From the NCBI GenBank assembly GCA_030549775.1, contig CM060174.1, positions 100,704,132-100,768,131 on the forward strand: DNA of 64,000 nt, given 5' to 3'. The DNA comes from Tamarix chinensis (taxonomy: Eukaryota; Streptophyta; Magnoliopsida; Caryophyllales; Tamaricaceae). The notes under the pieces are model-generated. The model was given only the letters and a program-made list of their open reading frames with translations. It searched no databases and was not told the DNA's origin. This document shows, piece after piece, positions 11,726-23,795 of this stretch (its first letter is position 1; every line of letters begins with the position of its first letter). The position numbers and the translations under genes were made by a program.

Positions 11726-14700
11726 GTTTGTAACACCCCCAAAGTTTACAATTGAAAATTTTTGTTTGTTATGAAAAACCATGCATTAAAAATGAGGGGT
11801 ACTACCATCGTGATCAATACAAGATTGACCCCTGACCAATCTCATACTAACCACAAGGCTAAAGGTACAAAGATCATTAATAAGGATGATTAAAAAAACC
11901 ATAACAGTTCGACATTAATAAATGAAACTAGAGTACGCAAGCGTTAATGTTAATACATAATTTAAATAAAGTACAAAATAATGCCCCATTACGGGAAAAT
12001 AAAAACGAGAGAAACATCAGAAAATAAAAGGTCTTGGGAATACCTTCTCTAGCCCCACTCCAAGTACATCGGATCGTCACTCTGGCCCAACCAATTCATC
12101 ATATGCATCAAAGTTAGCAAAGAAATTATCTCCTATCGACACATACTTGGAAGGGGCCACTGCTTGTGAGAAGGAGCAGCACTCATGATAGGGGTGCTCA
12201 TTATGCTGCGTACTTAGTAAGGTAACCATATAGCTAAGACAATGCATATCATATAAAAAGGCAGATAATATAAGTAGTAAGTTAATTAGATTAGTCACCA
12301 CTATCTGAATTTAAGCCATTAATTTTGTGTTTATACATCTTTCAAATTATATTCACGTGAGTACGGAAACCCCACTATTATGGCTGGTGGATCGGAAATA
12401 CTACTCCAAGGCAGAATGCACATGACTACTATTATTTGTCCGTGGAACGGCTTCTAGGAAAAAATACTCCAAGTCACTATTATCGCAGGTGGATCGATCT
12501 AGCCCCGACCCATGTGGTGTTCCACTATAAGTGATTAGTGTCTTCCTATAATTTGTTATCATCCAAGGTTTGGTTCATTGAGCTCGGGAATCCCCACTAG
12601 TATTGTAATACCCCGTATTTTTAAAATCTAGATTTATTAAGTTTAATGATTTTATTAGCGTAATTTGATGTAAACAATTAATTATTTTAATTTTGATTCG
12701 TTTTATGGATTTATCGACGATTTTGAATTCATAATTGAATGTAATTAATCATTTTCGGGAAGTAATATTTTATCGATATTTTAATTAATTGAATGTAATA
12801 TTTTCGGGAAGTTTAAATTAAAAATATTTTCGGAACTTATTTAAGAATTAATTTTTGAAATTAATTTTCTTCCGTTCTACGCTTTTTAGTTTGCGAAAAA
12901 CCGATTTCGAAAATTATTAAAATTAGCCTTGATTTATTAGAATTTGACTTAAATATTTTATTATAGGTTTTTAAATATTATTTCAGGGTCTTATAATATA
13001 TTTCCGTAAATAATATAAATTTTTACGTTCGATGGTAAATTCTTCCGAAATTCATTATATAGCTTTTTATTAATTTTAAGCCTTCGAATCCGTTCGAAAT
13101 AAATTTTCGTTAAATAAATTTTATATAAAATCTTCTAATAATATTTTTATATTTTTAGTATTTTATTTTATGTGTATTTGTAAAAAAAAACCGCACCCCG
13201 ACTGGTCGAAACCCCCCCAACTTCTTTCCTTTTCTCTCTTCTCTCCCTTCTCTATTTTTCCCCGCGGCCCTGTTCCCCGACTCCCTGTCCCGCAACCCTA
13301 ACCCTAGCAAGTCGCCCCTTCTCCCAGTTGCCCCTCCTTGCTTCGCCTCGCCGGCCGAGCTCCGACCGCCACCGACCCGCACATCAGCCGTAGCCGACCG
13401 CCGCAGCAGCAACAGCTAAAGCCGCGCGACAGCAACCCACACAGCAGCGCAACAGCGGGCGACGACAGCAGCAGCAGCAGGCCACGCAGCTCGCGCCACC
13501 GCCCGACCACCGGTGAGCCCTGCTGACCACCGACGAGCCACCGTCGTTCCCTGACGAAGCTTCTCCGGCATTTTCTTGTCCCGATTTGTGTTGATTTTGT
13601 TGGTATAATTTCCGAAAACCCTAATCCTTGTTTTGATTAATTAGGTATGAATTAGCTTATAAAAAGCTAAATTGATTGTTTGATTGTGTATATATGTGCT
13701 GTAAGAATGATTTGGATAGGTTAATTGTATGGTTGTGTTGGATTTTGGAAAAATTGGATTTTTGGCCGGGTTATGCCCAAATTTTTCAGATTTGCCCGTT
13801 TTAGCTATTTTTAATAAATTGATTATACAATATATTTTAAAATGTATCCAATTTCATTTTGGAACCGTCAATTTGAGAAATTTATGCAGGTTTTATCGAA
13901 ATTTGATTCCTAGGTCGAATTTCGGGTGTAATGAAATTGGGTTGTATAATTGAGCCGTCCCACTCAATTGATTTTATAATATCGTTTAAAATGTTCTTAA
14001 TTTTATATTGGAAGTGTTGATTTGGGAAAATTGTGCGTAATTGATCGGAATTGGATTTTTAGGTCAAAACTCCCGCGGGTTTAAATTGGTTTGGGTAATC
14101 GGGTTATTTTATTCAATTGACTATATAAATTACATTATAATATGTTTAAATACAGTTTCGAACCGTCAATTGATATGTTTTGGCAATGATTGATCGGATT
14201 TGCGTTTCGAGCTCAAAAGCCCTAATTGTGCTAAATTGCGTATTTCTTTTATTGGTTTTGAGCAATTGATTATTTGACATGTTATAAAATGTGTTTAATT
14301 GCATTTCCAAACATTCAATTTGATTAAATTTATAGAATTTTAACGAATTGTATTTTCAGGCCTAAAACCCTAAATTTCAAGTGAAATTATGAAATCGATT
14401 ACTTGTATTGTTGTTTTCTAAAATTGAATGTATAGAAATAGTTGAAATGGTATTAATTGCTTTCTAATACCTTTAAATTGAATTAATTAAATTGAATTAC
14501 TTGAGTTTGTGTCGTGGTCTTTAAAACCCTAATTTTCGGGGATGATTTTATAAAATTAATTTTGCTATGTGTATTTTATCTAATCGAATTCTATCTTTGG
14601 GTTTTAAATCATTTAAATTCTGTTTTAACCTAATCGGTTTGGATTTGGTTCTATGTAAATGGTTAGGTTACCTCTTTAGTTGTAAAACCTAATAAATAAG

Positions 14701-16354
14701 TTATTTTTGATAAATTAACTTATGATCGATTATTCTTTCTCGGGCTTTCCAAATTAAGTTGAAATGTCCCAAGTGATATTTGTATTAATCCGTTTTGATT
14801 TAGTTTTAACCTTAAATCTTAATAAAGCTATGCTTTTAAGTTCTAATTTTTGGTCACATTTTCTAAGAAAGATCATTTGGGTTGTTTGTGTTTATTTAAT
14901 TAGAGTATGTGAATTATTGATTGATAGGATAGTTTCTAATTTAGTTTTTCGATTTCTATCGGATCTATGAAAGTTTTCTCGTGGATCCATGAGTTAGGGA
15001 TCTCTCTCCCTCTTATCTTGCTTAGCTAGCTTCGGATCCAGGTAAGTCTCTACTTACCTCTACTTATGGGTGTTTAGTATTGACGAATGTTACGGCCTTG
15101 TGCTATGTGTGATGTAATGTGTGGGTGAATGATGAGCATGTCATGTTGATGTGTATTATGCATGTGTTATGAATAACCTGACTTGTGTAGCGCAGCGTGG
15201 ATCATGAGGTATGTTGTGTGTGCCTTATATTATATGTGTATGACATGTTCCATGTTTGATGTTGATGTTGATGATGTGACTTGTTATGGCCCTCTAGGAC
15301 ATGCATGCTAGGGTTTTGGGTAGCATGAAATGATAATAAAAGAACAACGGGGAAGTGGACGTTTGGGAAGTTTGCATGGGGGGACTAGACCTTGCATGGG
15401 CATGATCCTTACGTGTGAAAAGTTGATTTGGGTTGTAAGTAAGAGCTTGGGAGAGTCTTGGAGTGATTGGGAACTTGGTATGAAAAATAGTACGTGAGTT
15501 GGTGTATAAGTGACCTTATTAGGGTTTTGGGTGTAAGTGGGGGTTGGAGAGTCTACATGGAGTGTTTAAATTATGCATGGGAATGAATCTTACGTGAGGA
15601 AAGTTGAGTGAAGAAGTAAATAAGATAATGTCAAAGTTACGGGTCCATTGGAGACTTGGGTGCGAAATTTCACGTGGGTTGATGTAAGGGTGTCTAAGGG
15701 ACCCAATTAGGGTTTTGAGAGAAAATGAGGAATTTGAAGGGTACAAGGGTAAAAATGATCAAGGAAGGATGGAGTATGGGGTTGAGAGTGAGAATTCACT
15801 TATATAAAGGATGAGTATGGGCTTCTAAATGAGAGAAGAGGTTTTGGGGTGAAAGAGGGAGGTTACTTGTTGAGGAAGCAAAGTGCTAGGGTTTGGCCTG
15901 GTCAACTAAGGTTTTGGATAGTCAACTGGGGCCTGTCGGTCACATGTGAACTAGGGAGATAAAGTATTACATTTGGGGAATTTTCTAATAAGAACGAGGT
16001 GCGAGATGGAGAACAAAGTGACGTTTAGGTAAGTACGAAAGAGTTGGGCCACATAGGTCCGATTAGGGCCTCCGAGGAGGAACCCTAGAGGGATGAGGAC
16101 ATGCGGAGTCGATATCATATGTGTTGGGATGGCCTATATCCTTGGGGTTTGTGTCTTACTATAGGCTACTTTACCTAAGTCTACGGGGGGTGGATGTCGG
16201 GTGTGAGAAGAGGTATGAGTCTCAAAATATGGGACGGTCCCTCTGGAGGGGAAGAAGTAGAGTATCAACCGCATGCATGTCAAGGGTGTGATGTGATTCA
16301 ATAAGACACGGATAAGACATTAATTACATAAAGCGAAAGACTGATGAGCCCAAC

Positions 16355-17030
16355 CCAGTCCGGTCCACCGGTTAGAATAGTGGCTAGAGGAGTTCTGCCC
16401 TGGGTGTTTATTTCCGGTCCACCGGCTATAATGGTGGTAAGAGGCGTTCTGCCCTGAGTGTTTATTCCGGTCCACCGGCTATAATAGTGGGGGATTCGGG
16501 CTCGACATACCCAAACGAATAAGTTAATCCACTGGAAAAATACTAAGTACTTACAGTGAAACACCATGAGTCGGGGCCAGTCCGGTCCACCGGTTAGAAT
16601 AGTGGCCAGAGGCGTTCCGCCCTGGGTGTTGATTCCGGTCCACCGGCTATAATAGTGGTTAGAGGCGTTCTGCCCTGTGTGTTTATTTCCGGTCCACCGG
16701 CTATAATAGTGGGGCTCCCGCGCTCACATGGATTAATGAAGAATGCTTTGAATGAATATGAATGAAGTAATCCATGGGAAAATACTAAGTACTTATAGTG
16801 AAACACCATGTAAGTCGGGGCCAGTCCGGTCCACCGGTAAGAATAGTGGTCAGAGGCGTTTTGCCCTGTGTGTTTATTTCCGGTCCACCGGCTATAATAG
16901 TGGTCAGAGGCATTCTGCTCTGAGTGTTGATTTTCGGTCCACCGGCTATAATAGTGGGGCTCCCACACTTACATGGATTATTAAAGAATATGTGTGGAAT
17001 GAACATATTATTAATGAGAATAAAGAATAA
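16355..17030 (+). repeat. Higher-order array of CCGGTCCACCGG motifs in LTR A (3 blocks of 3)
   Basis: Nine copies of CGGTCCACCGG followed by TTAGAATAGTGG or CTATAATAGTGG. They fall in three blocks whose first copies start at 16361, 16583 and 16827. Between copies within a block runs a spacer like AGAGGCGTTCTGCCCTG. Between blocks runs GGGGCTCCCGCGCTCACATGG then AAGTACTTATAGTGAAACACC. The same motif occurs singly or in groups of two or three in the other long LTRs. Confidence 0.9.
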
Positions 17031-17668
17031 GTCTAATTGGACCATGGCCAGCTTTTATTATCTGTATTGCTACATGCTGCTTACGTGAGTATGCCACGTA
17101 TTGAGTTTCAATAATATGGATTATTCCTACCTGAGGTGTATGAGCCACTTTACATCTCGGTTATACCATGCTTATATGTTAAATAGGATGTTATGTATGT
17201 TTTATATGTTACTCTAGGTGTATGGTAAGATTTATGCTGTGGGTTGTGAATATGCATGATATTGTATCAACGTGTTGTACCCGGATTTAATATGCATTTG
17301 ATGATATCTCTCCTAAGATAGGGTAGTGGGACTTACTCAATATTGGACCCGTACTGATGCTACCTTGGTTGAATGGGTCCTGTGATGATCCACCGATGGT
17401 GGGGAGCAGACCTCTTGTGCAGGTTGATACTGTGTTGGGGTGGAAGGCTTGACCTGAGTGAGTAGGCAATCCGGATATTGGTCCCTTGGGATCTGTTTCA
17501 TTTAGCTATATTTTGTACTACGCTTCTTGTTTTGAAATCGTACTCTTAAGTTGTAATCTTAACGATATTTTAACTGTTGTTGACTCGTGGTTTTCGTGAA
17601 TGGTCTATGTTAACTATGGACCTATGTTTTGATGACTCTTACTTAACGATTGTTTAGTTTAGCCTTAG

Positions 17669-17714
17669 CACTTAGTATCGGAACGGTAGGAGTGAACCAG
17701 TCTGGTACTAAGTG
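17669..17714 (+). other. Conserved 46-bp inverted repeat near the end of LTR A
   Basis: CACTTAGTATCGGAACGGT pairs imperfectly with ACCAGTCTGGTACTAAGTG, with a short central loop. It ends 99 bp before the LTR end, which in sense orientation is the side next to the primer-binding site. The counterpart in B, G, D, E and J is also exactly 46 bp long. Confidence 0.8.
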
Positions 17715-18680
17715 TGGCGATAATACCCCCAAGTTTATGGTTTTAATTCTTTCGCTTCCGCTAAACCTTCTGATTTAAACGAAATTTTCAGTAGTGAATT
17801 TGGGGGTGTTACAAGTATAACTGGTAGATCAGAAATATTACTCCAAGGCAAAACGTACCTGACCACTATTATTTGCTAGTAGAACGGTCTCCAAGGCAAA
17901 AATGCTCCTGCCACTATTATCGCTAGTGGATCGGTTTGAATCCGGCTCAATAATCTTCCACTTTAAGTGATTAGTATTTTATCTGTATCTTATTCAGTAA
18001 GTAACCCCCTACCTAGACATGCACACCCAAATGGGCTTCCTCGTCTCATTATCACTCTTCCACCCCAGACTTCCTGAATAACCCTATCCCATGACCTAGG
18101 ACCTCTACACTACTTAAGACTCCATTACCCCCACCTTCCACCATACTCAATCAGAATTCAAAACCTTCCACACATGTGGGTCAAGACCCACTTTCCCATT
18201 TCTTCACCTAGGCTCGCCATCGCCTACTAGGGTTTCCCCTTGGAACCCTAATCGGGTCTATGTGGACCTAGCTTCTCCTTTTCTTACACAACCCACATTC
18301 CCCCTTGATTCCAACACCATCACTTACTGAACCCACTCCAAACCACACAACCTGACTCCTCAACTCTCACATATGATAACGATACCCTAGTTGGTCACCC
18401 CCCAAAACCCTAATACACCCCTTTCTTCCACAACCTCTTTTCATACCCAACTCTACCCTCCATTTAACTTGACTTACACCCTTCTTGTGACACACCCCTA
18501 ATCAAAACCCAAATACCAACCCACATCCTTAACCTCTCTCACAATACCCTTATACTTAGGGGTTTTTCCCAAAAACCCTAGTTAGGCTCCTATGCATGTA
18601 ACATCCCAAAATTTACACTTTTTTAAAAAAAAGGCAATACTCATAAATTAAAACAGTAAATTCTGGGGATGTTACTGTCA

Positions 18681-18726
18681 CACTTAGTACCAAACCAGTT
18701 CACTTCTACTATTCCGGTACCAAGTG
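18681..18726 (-). other. Conserved 46-bp inverted repeat in LTR B
   Basis: CACTTAGTACCAAACCAGT faces ATTCCGGTACCAAGTG, 84 bp from the LTR edge that would adjoin the primer-binding site. Counterparts of identical length lie at 23879-23924 (G), 47038-47083 (D), 48937-48982 (E), 56733-56778 (J) and 17669-17714 (A). A degenerate one ends at 23400 (F). Confidence 0.8.
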
Positions 18727-19081
18727 CTAAGGCTAAGAAAAACACTATCGGTAATACCATACCAAATCACATTTATAAAAACGAAAATCAGAGTACGCGC
18801 AAGTCTTACATAATTCGAAATACCAAATATTATTTTTCAAATAATAATTAAACAATATTAATAAAGTTGTTTCTGCAGCTTAGACATAATAAAAATAACA
18901 AGAGTCATAAATTAAAAGAAAAAGACCACATCTCTCTAGAAATTGATCTGGCCTAGCTATCACTCTGCCCCTCCTGATGTCCCGTAGACATCGATAGCAT
19001 CAAAGTAAATATCTCCTACCTGCAACAGGTCAGATGGGCCTTCTACTCGTGGGAATGAGCAGCACCCATGAAACGGGTGAT

Positions 19082-19098
19082 CAGTACGCTACGTACTG
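19082..19098. other. 17-bp palindrome CAGTACG-CTA-CGTACTG in LTR B
   Basis: Perfect 7-bp arms around CTA. Identical in E (49346-49362). One or two changes in F (23774-23790), G (24250-24266) and C (42269-42285, other strand). A variant with 6-bp arms is in J (57088-57103). It always sits between the hairpin and the first CCGGTGG motif and is followed by AGTAAGGTAACC. Confidence 0.85.
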
Positions 19099-19739
19099 AG
19101 TAAGGTAACCGAGTATTAAGGCCGACATATAACACATTAAATCATGCAGGATAAGGATCACATACAATTACGACTCATACATATGGTACATAAAAAGCAT
19201 AAGGTGAAGACCATAGTCCAAAATCAACAAGTCCACACATAAGGCCCAAAAAGGTCCAGATTAATCATTTAATCTTTCTTTTATCAAAATTCGATGCACA
19301 CCATGCCTTTTATCATATCCATGTGAAAACAGGAACACCCCACTATTATAACTGGTGGGCTAGTCACACATAGAGCAGCATGCCCTAACCACTATTATTA
19401 CCGGTGGATCAGTCACATATAGGATAAAACCCTAACCACTATTCCTGACCGGTGGATCGGCTTGGTTCCTGCTCGCATAGTATTCCACTGTAAGTAATTA
19501 GTATCTTTTAATATCATTGATGATCTGGTTTGTCTTTATTGAGCTCGGGATCCCCCACTATTATAACCGGTGGGCCGGATACACATAGGACCTCATATCC
19601 TAACCACCATTCCTGACTGGTGGATCGGCTGGTCTCGTCTCAATATCTTCCACTTTAAGATATTAGTGTCTTAAATATTTTATTCAAAAACATTTGTCAT
19701 TTATAAACATTTGCCTAGACATGCATGACTAAATCCATG

Positions 19740-20180
19740 CAAACCCTAACTCCACGTAAACCACAATTCCATGCAAACCTTAGCTCCCATGCAAACCCTA
19801 ACTACACATGACCCACGCTTCCATGCAAACCCTAGCTCCAATGCAAACCCAATCTCCACATACCACACTTCCATACAAACCCTAGCTCCCATGTAAACCC
19901 TAACTCCACGTACCACACTTCCATGCAAACCCTAGCTCCCATGCAAACCCTAACTTCACGTAGACCACACTTCCATGCAACCCTAATTTATATGCAACCT
20001 TAACTCCACGTAGACATACTTCCATGCAAACCCTAACATCATGCCATTTCATGCAAACCCTAACTCCATGTCATTTCATGCAAAGCCCTAACACCATACT
20101 ATTCCATGTAAAACCCTAACACCATGCCATTTCATGCAAAACCCTAACACCATGCCCTTCCATGTAAAACCCTAACACCA
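19740..20180. repeat. Telo-box-like array (AAACCCTA) in LTR B
   Basis: I count twelve AAACCCTA words in about 440 bp. They are spaced irregularly by 20-50 bp and embedded in a CATGCAAACCCTAACTCCA-type unit. AAACCCTA is the plant telomere-repeat word and the known telo-box promoter element; whether it is bound here is unknown. Related arrays are in G (25190-25560), F (29935-30600) and E (50020-50460). Confidence 0.85.
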
Positions 20181-21770
20181 TATTGTTACACTTCCCATCA
20201 TGATTTTACAACCGTAACATGCATGTCTTAAGGCCATATCATACAATAATAACATAAGTATACACTTAATTCTCATGCCACAGTTTATTCACACCAACAT
20301 ACTCCAACTCTATAATCATGCTACATGCGAAATAATTAATAATAATAAACATAGAATACATGGCATATGAAGCACATAATGCATATAAACACAAAAATGG
20401 CCTTAGTAAACCCTTACCTAAAATGACACCGGTCTTGGTGCACGCTCCTATTCCACTTGAGGGGTTTGACTAGGTTCACCTATTATATAAAAGTATACTA
20501 GAATTATGCTCCCTTATAAAATTTTATTATTCTCTAACTTATTCTAAGATTTGGTTTTTAATTAAAACAATAATACACAATAATTAACTATACAAAATAT
20601 TACTTAAAAATACAAATAAATTATTATCTTCATTCGAAAGGGGTGGTGATATAAGGGTTTCTATCCTTCACCAAAATAGTATCAGTAATAGTAATAATAA
20701 TAATAATAATAATCATAATAATAATAATAATAATAAAAGTAAAACATTATTAATAATACTCTTATTAGTAGAATATTAATATTAATAATACCATAAATCT
20801 TAAAATTACAAAGTGGCTTTCAAAACCACCCCATTTAATAATAATACTATTCAAAAATGTAATAATGATATTAATATTATATATATATATACTTATAATA
20901 TAAAAGTTAAAAATAATAATAATATAATTAGTAATAATGTTTAAAATGTTAATAATAGTTGTAAAAAGCAAATGTGCGAGACTTAGTTAAAATTTTAGGT
21001 TTCTAACCTTCCTTAAATACTTACAATATTAAATAAATAATTACACTAATAATAATAATAATATTATTATTATTAATTAGTAAATATGTAATAATTCCAT
21101 TAAATAACCAAAATTCGAGAATAATAATTTATCTAACTCAAGAATACTCCCAAACCTGTCAACAAAATTTAGCATTTAGGATTCAGTTGATAACAACAAT
21201 AATAATAATTATAATAATAATAATTAAAATCGAATTAACATTAAAAATTTGGATAAAAGCAGAATAATTATCAATAAATCGAAAGGAAGTGTTGAAAAGG
21301 TCTAGGGTTTCACCTTAAATTGGAGGGGATGGGTGGCACTGGCGGTGGTGCCCGGAGGTGGCCGGAAAAGTGATCTAAGAGGGGTAAAAATGAAGAAAAA
21401 AAGGTAAGGGGGAAGGAGAAAAATAAAATAAGTTTATGGGTCGGTGGAGGAGACTTAGAAGGAGATATTGGGTGGTTTAGAGGGTGGCAGAAGTGACAAA
21501 TATGGTGGTGGATGGTGGTTTAAGGTTTTGGGGTAGAAATTTCTGGCGAGAGAACTAGCAAACTTTGCAAGGTTACGGAGGCCGGTGCAAGGAGAATTAA
21601 AGGGTGTAGATGGTTTAGTTAATTAGAGGGTGTTGCAGGGAAGAGTTTGGGAGGAAGAAGAGGCAGCGAGATTGGCTAACGGTGGAGAATAGGGCGTCTA
21701 AAGTGGCGGTGGCGTATATAAGAGTGCTTAGGGTTTTCGGGAAAAGAAAGCTCGATTTTGAGCCATACGA

Positions 21771-21783
21771 GGGGTATTTATAG
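21771..21783 (-). promoter_or_regulatory. Predicted LTR B TATA box
   Basis: On the - strand this reads CTATAAATACCCC. The same sequence with at most two changes recurs at the matching place in F, H and D, and as TCTATAAATAGCC in E (51985-51996), each followed at a similar distance by GAAAACCCTAAGC-like or related sequence. If it fires, U3 is about 1.4 kb and R plus U5 about 3.2 kb in B. Confidence 0.6.
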
Positions 21784-22169
21784 TGGTGGAGAGTAGGCTC
21801 GAGTCGTGGAGGTTACCAGGAGATCAAATCCGGTGAGAAATGGGGCAGTTATGAGGTTGGTTAGGCGGCATAAATTTTGAAAATTTCCTAACCATTACGA
21901 GGGAAATTGGGAGCAACGTGGGGGAGGAAAATGGAAGTGGGGCATTTCAAATTAGAGTGTGCGTCGAGAGGAAGAGAATGGACGAGAGAAAGGCCGGTCA
22001 CGCCACGTGTGGCCAGCGGCGCCGTTTTCGGGGAAGGAGGAAGGTGACAGTTATGGCATCGGGGAAGAAGAAGGAAGGAGGAGGAAGAAAGGTGGCTGGG
22101 CCGGCGGTTCGAGGAAAAGGAAAAGAAAGAAAAGGGAGGGAATCGACGGTTCGACGCGAGGGGTGGTAC

Positions 22170-22446
22170 TCAACGAGGCTCAAAATGAGCTGAGCAGTTT
22201 CGTATTCGGCTCGGCGCGGCTCGTTAAAAGCTCGGTTCGGCTCGTTCGTTCGTTGAGGCTCGGGCTCGATTCATTTTTTGGCTTTGGCTCGTGAGCTCGG
22301 CTCAGTTCAGCTCGTTAAAAGCTTGGTTATGCTCGTTCGTTTAGTTAAACGAGCCGAGCCCAAACAACATTTTAGGCTCGTTTAGTTAAACGAGCCGAAC
22401 CCAAGCCTAGGGGTATTCGGCTCGGCTCGGCTCGTTTACAGCCCTA
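22170..22446. mobile_element. hAT-type MITE in LTR B
   Basis: A 277-bp insertion rich in GCTCGGCTCG and GTTTAGTTAAACGAGCCGA inverted words. Its right end on the other strand reads TAGGGCTGTAAACGAGCC, a common plant hAT-MITE end. Flanks GGTGGTAC (22162-22169) and GGTGGTAG (22447-22454) match at seven of eight bases. The left inverted end is poorly preserved. Confidence 0.6.
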
Positions 22447-22679
22447 GGTGGTAGAATAAATGAGACGCGACGTTTTGGTGGAATAACAAATTAAGAGCGG
22501 CGTTCGGGTGCTGTCGAACGCAACGGTAAAATAATGAAATAAAACGCAGCGTTCGGGAGGAATAAGGAGTCCAAACGTGGCGTGGATAGGGGGACAGACG
22601 ACAATGCACAGGCCGGGCCGCGCCGAAGGAAAGAAAGGAGAAAACAGAACTGGGCCGGCGCAATAGGCCCAGTTCGAGG

Positions 22680-22752
22680 AAGAAAAAGAAAAGAAGAAGA
22701 AGGAAAAGAAAAAGGAAGAAATAAAAGGAAAAAGGAGGAGAGAAAAATAGGA
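22680..22752. repeat. Polypurine tract of LTR B
   Basis: Nearly uninterrupted A/G on the + strand (pyrimidine on the LTR sense strand), about 430 bp from the sense start of the LTR. Equivalents lie at 28130-28205 (G), 33405-33478 (F), 35635-35690 (H), 52510-52600 (E), 53830-53915 (D), 56030-56110 (I) and 61145-61230 (J). As pyrimidine on + they lie at 13200-13260 (A) and 40040-40100 (C). Confidence 0.8.
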
Positions 22753-23795
22753 AGGTTAGGTTGAATAAATTAATTAAAATATTTGGGGTATTTGAAAATA
22801 ATAATATTTAAATAAAATAGTATTTAAATTCCTTTTTAGGCCAAATTAGGATTTTTTAAAAGATTTTCCAAAATTTCCATTTTAAATTAATAAGTCACTC
22901 TAATTTTATTTAATTAAATTGTTTATAAAATTAAAATTAATTTGAAACTATTTTCTCTTTCTTAATTTGAATAAAATAATTTATTTAAATAAATTCCCAA
23001 ATTAAAATCTTTAATTAGTTAAAATACCCAAATTTCCTCTAATTAATATATTTATAAAATTTCTTATTAATTTGCCTAATAAATTTCCTTTTATTTAAAA
23101 AAAATATTAAATCAATAAAATAATTTTCCTAATAAAACCTTATTTAAATAAAATCTTTAAAATTAGAAAATTTCGGGGCATTTCAATGCATACTTCCATC
23201 AACCCACATACTAACTCTTTCCCAAGCACACCAATCATCCAAAATACATTTTCTTTCCCACAGTTAATGTAACACCCCGAAATTCACTAATTTTTTTTAA
23301 TAAAACAGAAGAATTTAAAATTGAAAACTTGTGAATTCTAGAGATATTATCGCCATACTCGTACCAGACCGGTTTACTCCAACCATTCCAGTACCAAGTG
23401 CTAAGGCTAAGAAAAGATTGACATTAAACTCAAACCAAGAGTTCATAAAAGAACTAGAAAGATCATAAATAAAAAAATCAGAGTAAGCGTAAAGAATTGT
23501 AATTCATATCCAAAAAAGAAATAAGCTTACAATCAATAAAATGTTCATTTAAAATACTCAATACAAGTTATGAATCATAAGAGGGAAAATCTGATACAAA
23601 ATAAATAACAAAAGGAGATAAAGTAACAAGAAGAGTGAATCAAGCCACACTACTCTCGAACTTGGAGCCAAATATATGCTCAATACTCAGCTCCACCTGA
23701 TATCTCACCCACCAGCACAAAGTTAGAACGGTTTACTACTCGTGGAAATGAGCATCACCCATAAATGGGTGGTCAGTACGCTATGTACTGAGTAA

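Larger units (their letters stand above)
9457..11728. other. AT-rich 3' flank of the BAG6-like gene, no gene seen
   Basis: The first few hundred bases are presumably 3' UTR. From about 9950 the sequence is AT-rich with scattered MITE-like fragments (for example TTATTTGGATATGAAATGGA near 9970 and TTGGAAATAGAAATGG near 11110). No open frame resembling a known protein is present. Confidence 0.5.
12604..17813 (+). mobile_element. Solo LTR A (5.2 kb), + orientation, inside the H LTR
   Basis: TGTAATACCCCG at 12604 to GGGGGTGTTACA ending 17813, flanked by perfect AGTAT duplications (12599-12603, 17814-17818). No gag-pol, primer-binding site or second LTR lies inside, so it is a solo LTR. In sense order it has an AT-rich start, a pyrimidine tract and GC-rich block at 13190-13560, AT-rich DNA to about 15000, two diverged copies of a roughly 190-bp unit (15340-15680), nine CCGGTCCACCGG motifs (16355-16975) and the terminal hairpin at 17669-17714. 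Closest relative by eye in this window is J. Confidence 0.9.
18597..23185 (-). mobile_element. Solo LTR B (4.6 kb) inside the H LTR
   Basis: TGTAACATCCC at 18597 to GGGGCATTTCA ending 23185, flanked by perfect ATGCA (18592-18596, 23186-23190). The - orientation is inferred by alignment with H. Read left to right it has the hairpin 18681-18726, palindrome 19082-19098, CCGGTGG motifs about 19340-19640, telo-box array 19740-20180, AAT-rich DNA 20520-21290, a GC-rich block with TATA box on the - strand at 21771-21783, a hAT-type MITE at 22170-22446, and a polypurine tract near 22680-22752. No internal retrotransposon domain is present. Confidence 0.92.

Noticed and set aside
15800..15810. TATATAAAGG as a TATA box for LTR A
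   Set aside because: It lies far downstream of the place matching the conserved CTATAAATACCCC box, and the flanking sequence is not conserved.
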